NCBI GenBank assembly: GCA_002423435.1
Contig: DIWE01000007.1
Span: forward strand, 1 to 37,532
Direction of reading: 5' to 3'
Source of the DNA: Clostridiales bacterium UBA6114
GTDB lineage: Bacteria; Bacillota; Clostridia; Oscillospirales; Butyricicoccaceae
DNA: 37,532 bases
The stretch's first letter is position 1, and every line of letters starts with the position of its first letter. The translations under genes and the position numbers were made by a program. Of the stretch, positions 1 to 6,556 are shown piece after piece. Below the pieces are notes generated by a model, which saw only the letters and a list, made by a program, of their open reading frames with translations, was not told where the DNA came from and did not search any database.

Positions 1-54
1 GCTGTCGAGTTTTTCGACAGCCTCGGCGGAGCGCGTTATGCGCTCCGCTCTTTG
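1..54 (+). terminator. Composite double hairpin, likely terminator of the gene left of the window
   Basis: The first hairpin has arms GCTGTCGA (1-8) and TCGACAGC (14-21) around a T-rich loop. The second has arms GCGGAGCGC (26-34) and GCGCTCCGC (40-48) and is followed by TCTTTG. The same two-part design, a GTCGA/TCGAC hairpin and then a GC-rich hairpin, recurs at 35458-35516 and at the right end of the block at 4719-5012. It probably ends a plus-strand gene whose body lies before position 1. Confidence 0.6.
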
Positions 55-106
55 CAATCATCCGCGATATCGGCTTTTGAGCGCTCCCGCGGCATAAAAG
101 CGGCAT

Positions 107-137
107 AAAAAAGGTGGCGCCCGTGATCCGGGCGCCA
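107..137 (-). terminator. Minus-strand intrinsic terminator
   Basis: Arms TGGCGCCC (115-122) and GGGCGCCA (130-137) form a perfect 8-bp stem with a 7-nt loop. On the minus strand it is followed by CC and six T residues (112-107). The orientation shows that it serves a minus-strand transcript, here the candidate sRNA. Confidence 0.6.
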
Positions 138-188
138 AAACGGGGTTGTGGGGATAAAGATATGAACGGTGATATCACCTTGATTCAT
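107..188 (-). ncRNA. Candidate small RNA with 5' hairpin, C-rich linker and intrinsic terminator
   Basis: A near-consensus minus-strand promoter at 195-223 would start a transcript at about 188. The predicted RNA begins with a hairpin (184-188 pairing with 162-166, enclosing the perfect palindrome GGTGATATCACC at 168-179). An unpaired linker follows, rich in C and containing TCCCC and ACCCC (161-138). It ends in an intrinsic terminator with arms at 137-130 and 122-115 and a run of six T (112-107). Unpaired C-rich stretches in Firmicutes sRNAs of the RsaE type pair with Shine-Dalgarno sequences; applying that here is inference. A 50-codon minus-strand ORF starts inside the RNA but runs through the terminator, so a coding role is unlikely. 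I do not recognise the family. Confidence 0.42.
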
Positions 189-194
189 GTATCA

Positions 195-223
195 ATCCTA
201 CCATAAATGTAAATATTTGTAAA
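195..223 (-). promoter_or_regulatory. Sigma-A-type promoter on the minus strand for the candidate sRNA
   Basis: Read on the minus strand, the -35 box TTTACA (223-218), a spacer of exactly 17 nt (217-201) and the -10 box TAGGAT (200-195) line up. A TG one base before the -10 box makes it an extended -10. Nothing coding on the minus strand lies close downstream, and a terminator follows within 100 nt. Confidence 0.5.
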
Positions 224-385
224 TAGCGAATTCGCACGAATCAAGGGAATTTTTAATATTTTTGTGAAAAAAGAAGGCCCTAATACCGACAAAGCGTCCC
301 CGCGGCTTGCTTGCCGCCGGGGGCCGAATCCGGATTACGGCTTTTTGCCGGGGAATTTTAAGCACGGGAAAAGGAGAATTTTATT

Positions 386-1555
386 GTGGCGGAGAGCACT
401 TATATCGTAAACGGAACCGTTCTTACGATGGAGGACGGCGGTTTTCAGAACGGTTTCGTTCGAATGAATAACGGAAAGATTGTCGCCTGCGGCCCGATGC
501 GGGACATCCCGCGGACCGAAGGGGCCGAAATTTTCGACGCGGGCGGCGGATATATCCTGCCCGGACTTGTCGACGCGCATACCCACCTCGGCATCTGGGA
601 GGAGTCGATGGGGCTTGAGGGCGACGACGGAAACGAGGACACCGATCCCGTAACGCCCCAGCTTCGCGCGATCGACGCCGTAAATCCCTGCGACCGGAGC
701 TTCCGCGAGGCGCTTTTGGCGGGGATAACGACGGTTATGACGGGGCCCGGAAGCGCAAACCCGATCGCCGGGCAGTTCGCGGCGGTCAAGACCTGCGGGC
801 GGCGTATCGACGATATGCTGCTTCTCGCGCCCGCCGCGATGAAGTTCTCGCTCGGCGAGAACCCGAAAATGGTTTATCATGAGAAGAACCAGACGCCGGT
901 GACGCGCATGGCGACCGCCTCGATCATCCGGGAAAACCTTTTTAAGGCGGAGGAATACAAAAAGGCCAAGGAGAAGGCCTTATCCGACCCGGACTGCGAC
1001 GCGCCCGACTTTGAGATGAAACTTGAGAGCCTTCTTCCGCTTCTGCGCGGGGAGGTGCAGGCGCATTTCCACGCGCACCGTTCCGACGATATCTTCACGG
1101 CGCTGCGGATTGCGAGGGAATTCGGATTAAAGCCCGTCATCATCCACGGCACGGAGGCGCATCTGATCGCTGATATTCTGAAGGAGGAGGGAGTCCCGGT
1201 GGTTGTGGGGCCGAGCCTGTCGTTTCGCGCAAAGCCGGAGCTTCGGAATATGACCTTCGAGACGCCGGGCATCCTCGCAAAAGGCGGCGTGCTGACCGCG
1301 ATCACCACCGACCATCCCGAGACGCCCCTTCCGTATCTGATGCTTTGCGCGTCTCTCGCGAACCGTTCCGGCATGGAGGAGACGGACGCGTTTCGGGCTG
1401 TTACGATCAATCCGGCGAAAATTATGGGGCTCGACAAGCGGATCGGCTCCATCAAAGCGGGAAAAGACGCCGATGTCGTCGTGTACTCGGGGCACCCCTT
1501 TGAGCGCAACACGTCCGTTGCGGCTGTCTTTATTGACGGGAAACGGGTAAAATAA
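386..1555 (+). CDS. Amidohydrolase (imidazolonepropionase-like family)
   Basis: This is a 389-residue metal-dependent amidohydrolase, probably cytoplasmic, hydrolysing an unidentified cyclic amide or related C-N bond. The beta-strand metal motif DAHTHLG (His65 and His67) follows the usual N-terminal beta-sandwich strand and ILPGLVD. Further likely metal ligands are the His residues of QAHFHAH and VIIHGTEAH and the Asp of TTDHPE. The C-terminal NPAKIMGLDKRIGSIKAGKDADVVV segment is the normal family ending, so the gene is complete. The GTG start at 386 follows AAGGAG (371-376). Members with this pattern are widespread single genes in Clostridia, and their substrate is not known to me. It stands alone, with unrelated neighbours. 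Family placement is secure; specificity is not. Confidence 0.9.
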   Translation: MAESTYIVNGTVLTMEDGGFQNGFVRMNNGKIVACGPMRDIPRTEGAEIFDAGGGYILPGLVDAHTHLGIWEESMGLEGDDGNEDTDPVTPQLRAIDAVNPCDRSFREALLAGITTVMTGPGSANPIAGQFAAVKTCGRRIDDMLLLAPAAMKFSLGENPKMVYHEKNQTPVTRMATASIIRENLFKAEEYKKAKEKALSDPDCDAPDFEMKLESLLPLLRGEVQAHFHAHRSDDIFTALRIAREFGLKPVIIHGTEAHLIADILKEEGVPVVVGPSLSFRAKPELRNMTFETPGILAKGGVLTAITTDHPETPLPYLMLCASLANRSGMEETDAFRAVTINPAKIMGLDKRIGSIKAGKDADVVVYSGHPFERNTSVAAVFIDGKRVK

Positions 1556-1625
1556 TCAGAAAAAAGCTGCCCCGGTGAATTTGTAAAATTAAAGATTTAT
1601 TTATATTTTCTCCTCTGAAAGATGA

Positions 1626-1631
1626 TATAAT
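1626..1631 (+). promoter_or_regulatory. Possible extended -10 of the hpf promoter
   Basis: TATAAT preceded by TGA gives an extended -10 (TGATATAAT). No good -35 hexamer is found 17 nt upstream; the sequence there is TATTTT. An alternative-sigma promoter, common for hibernation factors, cannot be excluded. Confidence 0.3.
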
Positions 1632-1648
1632 AAAATCGAGGTGTATGT

Positions 1649-1711
1649 ATGCTGAAACGGCGACAATTGAATATCGACATAATACTGAAGGCAGAGGAGC
1701 TGATGGTATGA
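1649..1711 (+). CDS. Possible 20-residue leader peptide overlapping hpf
   Basis: ATG at 1649 lies 5 nt after a GAGGTG Shine-Dalgarno (1638-1643) and opens a 20-codon frame, MLKRRQLNIDIILKAEELMV. Its TGA (1709-1711) overlaps the hpf ATG (1708-1710) as ATGA, the usual signature of translational coupling. It has many basic residues near the N-terminus and no recognised motif. It may couple or tune hpf translation, or be fortuitous. The competing reading, hpf starting at ATG 1645, has only one base between Shine-Dalgarno and start. Confidence 0.35.
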   Translation: MLKRRQLNIDIILKAEELMV

Positions 1712-2247
1712 AGTTTGTATTTACAGGCAGAAAAGTGGAGGTGTCGGACGAGCTTAAAAAATACGCCCAAAAGAAGTTTGAAAAGCTTGAACGGTACTTC
1801 AGCAATGATGCAATGGCGCATCTCACCTTTAGCATTGAGCGCGGCAGACATGTCGTTGAGGCGACCGTCGTACATGAGGGCATGTTTTTCAGAGCGGTTG
1901 AGAGAACGGGGGACATGTATGCGTCAATTGACGCGACGGTCGGCATGATCGACCGCCAGGTCAGGAAAAACAAGACGCGCCTTGAAAAGAAGCTGCGCTC
2001 GGGCGCGTTCGAACGCGAGGTCCCCGGAACGGTCCCGGCGGCGCCCGTTGTCGAGGAGACGGGAAAGTACGATATCGTCCGCCGCAAACGGTTTGCCGTA
2101 AAACCGATGTCTGTCGAGGACGCGATTTTGCAGATGGAGCTTTTGGGACACAAATTCTTTTTCTTCAAAAACTGTGATGACAACGGCAGAGGCTCGGTGG
2201 TTTATGTGCGCGACGACGGGGGCTACGGCCTTATTGAAAGCGAATAA
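1708..2247 (+). CDS. hpf: Ribosome hibernation promoting factor, long form
   Basis: Long-form HPF (179 residues) binds the 30S decoding centre and, through its C-terminal domain, pairs ribosomes into inactive 100S dimers in stationary phase or stress. The N-terminal half (about 1-100) is the S30AE/YfiA domain: MKFVFTGRKVEVSDELKKYAQKK opens it, and VEATVVHEGMFFRAVE and DMYASIDATVGMIDRQVRKNK are typical. The C-terminal half (about 120-175) has IVRRKRFAVKPMSVEDAILQMELLGHKFFFF, the dimerisation domain. Start 1708 is chosen because AGAGGAG (1693-1699) is 8 nt upstream and the protein then begins at the family position. A 63-nt in-frame extension to 1645 is possible but has poor ribosome-site spacing. 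A convergent terminator separates it from mtaB. Confidence 0.93.
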   Translation: MKFVFTGRKVEVSDELKKYAQKKFEKLERYFSNDAMAHLTFSIERGRHVVEATVVHEGMFFRAVERTGDMYASIDATVGMIDRQVRKNKTRLEKKLRSGAFEREVPGTVPAAPVVEETGKYDIVRRKRFAVKPMSVEDAILQMELLGHKFFFFKNCDDNGRGSVVYVRDDGGYGLIESE

Positions 2248-2261
2248 GGATTTTATAGCAG

Positions 2262-2297
2262 GAGCGGCGGGAATGATCCCGCCGCTCACTAGGTTTT
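2262..2297 (+). terminator. Terminator between convergent hpf and mtaB
   Basis: Perfect 10-bp arms GAGCGGCGGG (2262-2271) and CCCGCCGCTC (2278-2287) enclose a 6-nt loop. Five T (2293-2297) come a few bases later on the plus strand, inside the 3' end of mtaB. The hairpin sits between two converging genes and may stop both transcripts. Confidence 0.6.
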
Positions 2298-3599
2298 TGC
2301 CGATTCAAATTCGCCGTAAAGATACTCTCCGTCCGATCGTGTAAAGCGTACAAGCCGCAGTTCGTTTTTCAGATTTTCCTTTGGTGAAACCCTAACGGGA
2401 CAGTAATTTTTGGTGTGCCCAGTGAAAAAGCCGTCGTCCTCGCTCTCAAAAAGCACCTCGTCCGTTTCGCCGATCCGGCCCTCCAAAAATGCCGCTTTCA
2501 GGGCTTTTGCCTCCCTGATCGCGTCCTGAGCCCGCCGTTCGCGGACAGCCTTCGGAATCTGGCCCGGAAGCTTTGCGGCCCGTGTGCCCGCGCGGCTCGA
2601 GTAAGGGAAGACATGCACCGAAAAGAGCGCGCATTCTCGGATCAGCTTTAAGCTTTTTTCAAAATCCTCCTCCGTCTCCCCCGGAAAGCCCACGATCAGG
2701 TCGGCCGCGACGGCGCAGCCGGGAAACGCCTTGTAAAGGCGGTTTACGGCGGTTAAGTAATCGTTTGAGGTGTATTTGCGTCCCATGCGGGAGAGTGTTT
2801 CGTCGCTTCCGCTCTGGAGCGACAGATGGAAATGCGGGCAAAAATCGGAAAACCCGGAGAGCGCCTCGCAGAAGCGCTCGTCGACCGTCTCCGGATCAAG
2901 GGAGCCCAGGCGGATCCGGACGCCGGGCACGTCTTGGAGCATCCGACGGATCAGGCCGAAAAGTGCAGGCTTTTCTGAAAGGTCCTTTCCGTAAGACGAT
3001 ATTTCGATCCCCGTGACGACGATTTCCAAAAATCCCTCGTTTTTTAAGCGCAGGGCCTCCTTGATCGCGTCGTCGGGCGGCATCGAGCGGGACCTGCCCC
3101 TGGCGTAAGGGATGATGCAGTAGGCGCAGAAATTGTCGCACCCGTCCTGGATTTTCAGGAGCGCCCTTGTCCTTCCCTGGTTTGCGTCCGAAAAAAGAGG
3201 CTCGAAGGTATCAAAATGAGAAACGTCGCGGACCAGCTTTTGCGGCTCTTTGCGGCTTTTATCGACCCGGTATTCTTCCGCGAGGCGGACAATGTCCCGT
3301 CTTCCCGTCACCCCGCAGATGATGTCCGCGCCGAGCCTTTCGGCTTCGTCGGGTTTCGTCTGTGCGTAGCAGCCGCAAACGGCGATGACAGCGTCTTCGT
3401 TTTCGCGCCGCGCCCGCCTTATCACATTGCGGCATTTTTTGTCGCTTGAGGCGGTTACGGTGCAGGTGGTTATGACGTAAACGTCGGCTTTGCCGTCGAA
3501 CGGGACGACCGTATGCCCTCTTTCCGAGAACAGTTTTTGCAGGGCGCCGGACTCCAATTGGTTTACTTTGCAGCCGAGTGTATAAAAAGCGACTTTCAT
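2289..3599 (-). CDS. mtaB: tRNA (t6A37) methylthiotransferase MtaB
   Basis: This radical-SAM enzyme adds a methylthio group to N6-threonylcarbamoyladenosine at position 37 of tRNAs reading ANN codons. The 436-residue protein has the three expected parts: an N-terminal methylthiotransferase domain with cluster cysteines (Cys10 in TLGCKVNQ, Cys46, and the VCGCYAQ pair); a radical-SAM core with C-x3-C-x2-C at Cys154, Cys158 and Cys161 in CDNFCAYC; and a C-terminal TRAM-like tail (about 375-436). The TLGCKVNQLES opening and the short N-terminus separate MtaB from MiaB, which is encoded separately at 5077. The ATG at 3599 is the family start. It is monocistronic, divergent from the HPr-like gene and convergent with hpf. 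Confidence 0.93.
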   Translation of the reverse strand: MKVAFYTLGCKVNQLESGALQKLFSERGHTVVPFDGKADVYVITTCTVTASSDKKCRNVIRRARRENEDAVIAVCGCYAQTKPDEAERLGADIICGVTGRRDIVRLAEEYRVDKSRKEPQKLVRDVSHFDTFEPLFSDANQGRTRALLKIQDGCDNFCAYCIIPYARGRSRSMPPDDAIKEALRLKNEGFLEIVVTGIEISSYGKDLSEKPALFGLIRRMLQDVPGVRIRLGSLDPETVDERFCEALSGFSDFCPHFHLSLQSGSDETLSRMGRKYTSNDYLTAVNRLYKAFPGCAVAADLIVGFPGETEEDFEKSLKLIRECALFSVHVFPYSSRAGTRAAKLPGQIPKAVRERRAQDAIREAKALKAAFLEGRIGETDEVLFESEDDGFFTGHTKNYCPVRVSPKENLKNELRLVRFTRSDGEYLYGEFESAKT

Positions 3600-3637
3600 G
3601 CTTTCCCCTTTTCATTAAAAACGACTAAAGTCTTTGA

Positions 3638-3666
3638 TTGCATTACAAGGGCTGTTGAATTATAAT
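3638..3666 (+). promoter_or_regulatory. Sigma-A promoter of the HPr-like gene
   Basis: TTGCAT (3638-3643), a 17-nt spacer and a perfect TATAAT (3661-3666) lie 70 nt before the ATG at 3736. The palindromic octamer ATTATAAT occurs at 3659-3666 over the -10 box and again at 3672-3679 at the expected transcription start, which could be a small operator or simply AT-rich promoter DNA. Confidence 0.6.
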
Positions 3667-3735
3667 AATCCATTATAATAAATTGTATGGTGAGAAACAA
3701 TAACAATTATTAACGACTGAAATGAGGTAATTTCT

Positions 3736-3975
3736 ATGAAATCGGTTAAGGTACATCTGTCCTATATAAACGATGTCCGGAACATTGTGGAAGCGGCGAG
3801 TCAGATGAGCTGCGACATCGATCTGATCTCGGGACGGTATGTTATTGATGCGAAATCAATCATGGGCATTTTCAGTCTTGATTTCTCAAAACCGATTACG
3901 CTCGAGATCCACGGTACCGACGAGGAAGCCGACAGCTTTATTGAGAAGATTAAGGAGTATATCATCGAACAATAA
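3736..3975 (+). CDS. HPr-like protein lacking the phosphorylatable histidine
   Basis: This 79-residue protein has the HPr fold pattern. The C-terminal two thirds match HPr well: YVIDAKSIMGIFSLD corresponds to the segment with the regulatory Ser46, and the closing acidic helix is present. The active-site loop, normally G-[IL]-H-A-R-P-A around His15, is replaced by SYINDVRNIVEAASQ with no His, so it cannot take phosphate from EI. It may be a regulatory or structural HPr paralogue. The start is ATG 3736, preceded by ATGAGG (3722-3727). It has its own promoter and terminator and is flanked by no PTS genes. Family fold is likely; function is unknown. Confidence 0.8.
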   Translation: MKSVKVHLSYINDVRNIVEAASQMSCDIDLISGRYVIDAKSIMGIFSLDFSKPITLEIHGTDEEADSFIEKIKEYIIEQ

Positions 3976-3991
3976 TTTTTGCAAAACAAGA

Positions 3992-4036
3992 AAACATCCG
4001 TCAAGGGCTCTTAAGACCCCTGCGGATGTTTTTTAT
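3992..4036 (+). terminator. Intrinsic terminator after the HPr-like gene
   Basis: AAACATCCG (3992-4000) pairs with CGGATGTTT (4023-4031), followed by a T-rich tail. It lies 17 nt after the stop codon. Confidence 0.8.
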
Positions 4037-4091
4037 TTTGCATGTGATTTTTGCCCAAAAACGGGAATAAATATAAAGCGGGGTGGTGTGC

Positions 4092-4718
4092 GTGAAGCAA
4101 TGGATCAAAAAATACAGATATACAATCATTTTTATCCTGTGTATTGCGGCTTCGGTTATCCTGTGCCTCGATATGGCGTTTAAGACGAAAACACCGGAAA
4201 ACGACAATGTTCCGCAGGATATCCCGTATGAAGACAACGGCAGGGAATATAAATATGAACCGGACGGAAGCGATGAGTCGGTGATACTCAATGAGACGGA
4301 CATCAAAAAGATGATCGTAAAAGAGCTTCCCTCCGACTTTCCGCTTAAAGGTATCGGCATTACCTTAAAAGAGAGCAAAAAGGCATATGTGACCGGAACC
4401 GTAAGCCGGGAGGAGCTTCAGACATACATCGAGAAGAGCGGAGCAACCTTAGATTCTTATATGGAAATGATGCTCTCCCTGCTCCCGGACACGTTCAACG
4501 TAAAGGCGGAGTTTGACATCGGGACGTCGAAGGACGGCGGGCTTTTGATGCTGACGCCTAAAAGTATTGATGCGGCCGGCGTCGATCTTCCCGACGGCAT
4601 TCTGCCACAGGAATTTTTCGACGGACTGAATGAGTCGATAAACCGCTCGCTCGTAAACAACGGCTACTATTTCCAGAGCATCCGGGTAAAAAATGGCTCG
4701 GTCGAGCTGATTCCCTAA
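4092..4718 (+). CDS. Membrane-anchored protein of unknown function
   Basis: The product has 208 residues. A short basic N-terminus (MKQWIKKYRY) and one hydrophobic segment (about 11-29) suggest a signal anchor, with the rest outside the cell. The following 40 residues are acidic and low in complexity. The folded part then contains LPSDFPLKGIGITLKES, KAYVTGTVSREELQTYI, and a region ending in INRSLVNNGYYFQSIRVKNG. That layout resembles small extracytoplasmic proteins of the DUF type in Clostridia, but I do not recognise the family. The GTG at 4092 is preferred because a GGGGTGG stretch lies just upstream; GTG 4083 would place the start within that site. It has a terminator on each side and is probably its own transcript. 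Confidence 0.7.
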   Translation: MKQWIKKYRYTIIFILCIAASVILCLDMAFKTKTPENDNVPQDIPYEDNGREYKYEPDGSDESVILNETDIKKMIVKELPSDFPLKGIGITLKESKKAYVTGTVSREELQTYIEKSGATLDSYMEMMLSLLPDTFNVKAEFDIGTSKDGGLLMLTPKSIDAAGVDLPDGILPQEFFDGLNESINRSLVNNGYYFQSIRVKNGSVELIP

Positions 4719-5012
4719 AAAACCTCCCTTCCCGGCCGGGAAGGGAGGTCAGAGTGTCAAAAAAGTATACTCTGGGAATTGTTAAGGGGCCGAAGCCCCT
4801 TAACTTGGGATAAGTCCGAAGGCGGACATGCGCCGCCGGAGGACACTCTGGACAAAACCTTTGGTTTTGTCCGCCCCTGGGGGAGGCGGGGTCCCCAAGC
4901 GATCATGATCGCTTGGGGTGCTTATCGAGGGGGAATTGGATTCCCTCTCGAAAGGCTGTCGAGTTCTTCGACAGCCTCACCTCCCTTCCCGGCCGCCGGG
5001 GAGGGAGGTTTT
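4719..5012. repeat. Structured block of about 290 bp with hairpin-bearing inverted ends
   Basis: Non-coding. The left end has arms ACCTCCCTTCCCGG / CCGGGAAGGGAGGT (4722-4749) and then a hairpin with arms 4751-4757 and 4767-4773. The right end has AGGCTGTCGA / TCGACAGCCT (4953-4977) and then ACCTCCCTTCCCGG / CCGGGGAGGGAGGT (4979-5009) with TTTT. The two ends are the same composite in opposite orientation. Between them lie further hairpins: GTTAAGGGGC/GCCCCTTAAC with loop CGAA (4781-4804); GGACAAAACC/GGTTTTGTCC (4850-4872); a perfect 26-bp palindrome with half-site CCCCAAGCGATCA (4893-4918); and an 11-bp stem (4926-4950). It could be a MITE-like element or a structured RNA. The right end should also terminate transcription before miaB. 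Confidence 0.6.
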
Positions 5013-5076
5013 ACATGGCCTTTTATTGCTAAAACAGGAGAATTATGTTAGAATAAATAGAATCTGGGTTAATGGG

Positions 5077-6522
5077 ATGGATGAAATGTCGCCGCGAAAC
5101 GTTAAGCTGGTGCCCGAGGATGAGCTTCGCAGGCAAAGCGGCTTTATCGATAAGATTCTTGAAAGAAACAAAAGGGTGTCGGAGGAAAAGGGACATGCCC
5201 CGCTGGCGTTTACCGATACCTATGGATGCCAGCAGAACGAGGCCGACACCGAGCGTCTGCGCGGGATGCTTCTTCGGATGGGATTTGAGCTTTCGCAAAA
5301 CGAGGCCGACGCCGACCTGATCCTGTTCAACACCTGCGCCGTGCGCGAGCATGCGGAAATGCGCGTGCTCGGAAACGTCGGCGCGCTTTCGCACATAAAG
5401 AAGGAAAACCCGGACCTGATCATCGCGCTTTGCGGCTGCATGGTGCAGCAGGAGCGCGTCCAGGAGAAAATAAAGAAAAGCTACCCGTACGTCGATCTGG
5501 TATTCGGCACGCACGCCGTCTGGCGTTTCCCCGAGCTTCTCTATGAGAAGCTCCAAAACAGCAGAACGCGGGTGTTTGACGCCTGTGCGGAAGAGGAGGG
5601 CGCGATTGCCGAAGGACTGCCGGTCCACCGCGATCGGACGGGCGCGAAAGCGTGGCTTTCGATCATGTACGGCTGCAATAATTTCTGCTCGTACTGCATC
5701 GTGCCTTACGTCAGGGGCCGCGAGCGGAGCCGGGAAGCCTTTCGGATCGAAGACGAGTTTCGCGGACTTTTGGAGGAGGGCTACAAGGACATCACGCTTT
5801 TAGGCCAGAACGTCAATTCCTATGGAAAGGACTTAAAAGGCGGAGATGATTTTGCCGACCTGCTGAGGCGTTTAAATGGGTTTGACGGGGAATATAAGAT
5901 CCGTTTTATGACAAGCCATCCGAAGGATCTTAACGACAAGCTGATCGATGCGATCGCCGGGTGCGACAAGGTGTCGAAGCATCTGCATCTGCCGTTTCAG
6001 GCGGGCAGCGACCGGGTCCTGAGGCTCATGAACCGCGGCTACGGGAAAGAGCAGTACCTTGACCTTGTCCGCAGGGCCAGGGAGAAGATCCCTTCCCTTG
6101 TGCTCACAAGCGACGTGATCGTCGGCTTTCCGGGGGAGACGGAGGAGGATTTTTGTCAGACACTCGATTTAATCGAAAGGGTCCGGTTTCACGCGCTTTT
6201 TACCTTCCTGTACTCGAAGCGCCCCGGCACGAAAGCCGCCGAAATGCCGGACGATGTTTCAAAAGAGGAAAAGCAAAGGCGGTTTGACCGGCTGCTTCAA
6301 ATACAGAACGGGATTTCAAAGGAGCTGCACGAGTTATATGTCGGCAAAACGATGCGCGTGCTGATCGACGGCAAAAGCGAGGACGTCCGTTACACCCTGA
6401 CGGCGCGCACCGACGGCGGCCGGCTGACCCATTTAGACGGCGGCGAGTCGCTGATCGGGAGCTATGCCGACGTGAAAATCGAGCGCAACTCCACATGGGC
6501 GCTTTTTGGCGCGATGGTTTAG
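5077..6522 (+). CDS. miaB: tRNA-2-methylthio-N6-dimethylallyladenosine synthase MiaB
   Basis: MiaB is a radical-SAM methylthiotransferase that converts i6A37, made by MiaA (encoded at 11357), to ms2i6A37 in tRNAs reading UNN codons. The protein has an N-terminal methylthiotransferase domain with TYGCQQNEADTE (about 48-59), FNTCAVREHA and CGCMVQQE supplying cluster cysteines. The radical-SAM motif CNNFCSYCIVPYVRGRE starts near residue 203, with SHPKDL and VGFPGETEEDF later, and a C-terminal TRAM domain covers about 410-481. The frame stays open upstream through the hairpin block, but that is not plausible coding DNA. ATG 5077 is chosen, with ATG 5086 possible; both have weak ribosome sites. 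It probably begins the miaB-mutS-mutL-miaA-hfq series. Confidence 0.92.
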   Translation: MDEMSPRNVKLVPEDELRRQSGFIDKILERNKRVSEEKGHAPLAFTDTYGCQQNEADTERLRGMLLRMGFELSQNEADADLILFNTCAVREHAEMRVLGNVGALSHIKKENPDLIIALCGCMVQQERVQEKIKKSYPYVDLVFGTHAVWRFPELLYEKLQNSRTRVFDACAEEEGAIAEGLPVHRDRTGAKAWLSIMYGCNNFCSYCIVPYVRGRERSREAFRIEDEFRGLLEEGYKDITLLGQNVNSYGKDLKGGDDFADLLRRLNGFDGEYKIRFMTSHPKDLNDKLIDAIAGCDKVSKHLHLPFQAGSDRVLRLMNRGYGKEQYLDLVRRAREKIPSLVLTSDVIVGFPGETEEDFCQTLDLIERVRFHALFTFLYSKRPGTKAAEMPDDVSKEEKQRRFDRLLQIQNGISKELHELYVGKTMRVLIDGKSEDVRYTLTARTDGGRLTHLDGGESLIGSYADVKIERNSTWALFGAMV

Positions 6523-6556
6523 GAGACCGCCGCGCGCTTTCGGCAAAAGGAAAGGG

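Noticed and set aside
34..186. 50-codon minus-strand ORF beginning near 186
   Set aside because: It runs through a strong minus-strand terminator, has no clear ribosome site and no recognisable composition.
4918..5076. In-frame upstream extension of miaB through the hairpin block
   Set aside because: The extra 53 codons run through palindromic non-coding DNA and bear no resemblance to MiaB N-termini; the protein match begins after ATG 5077.
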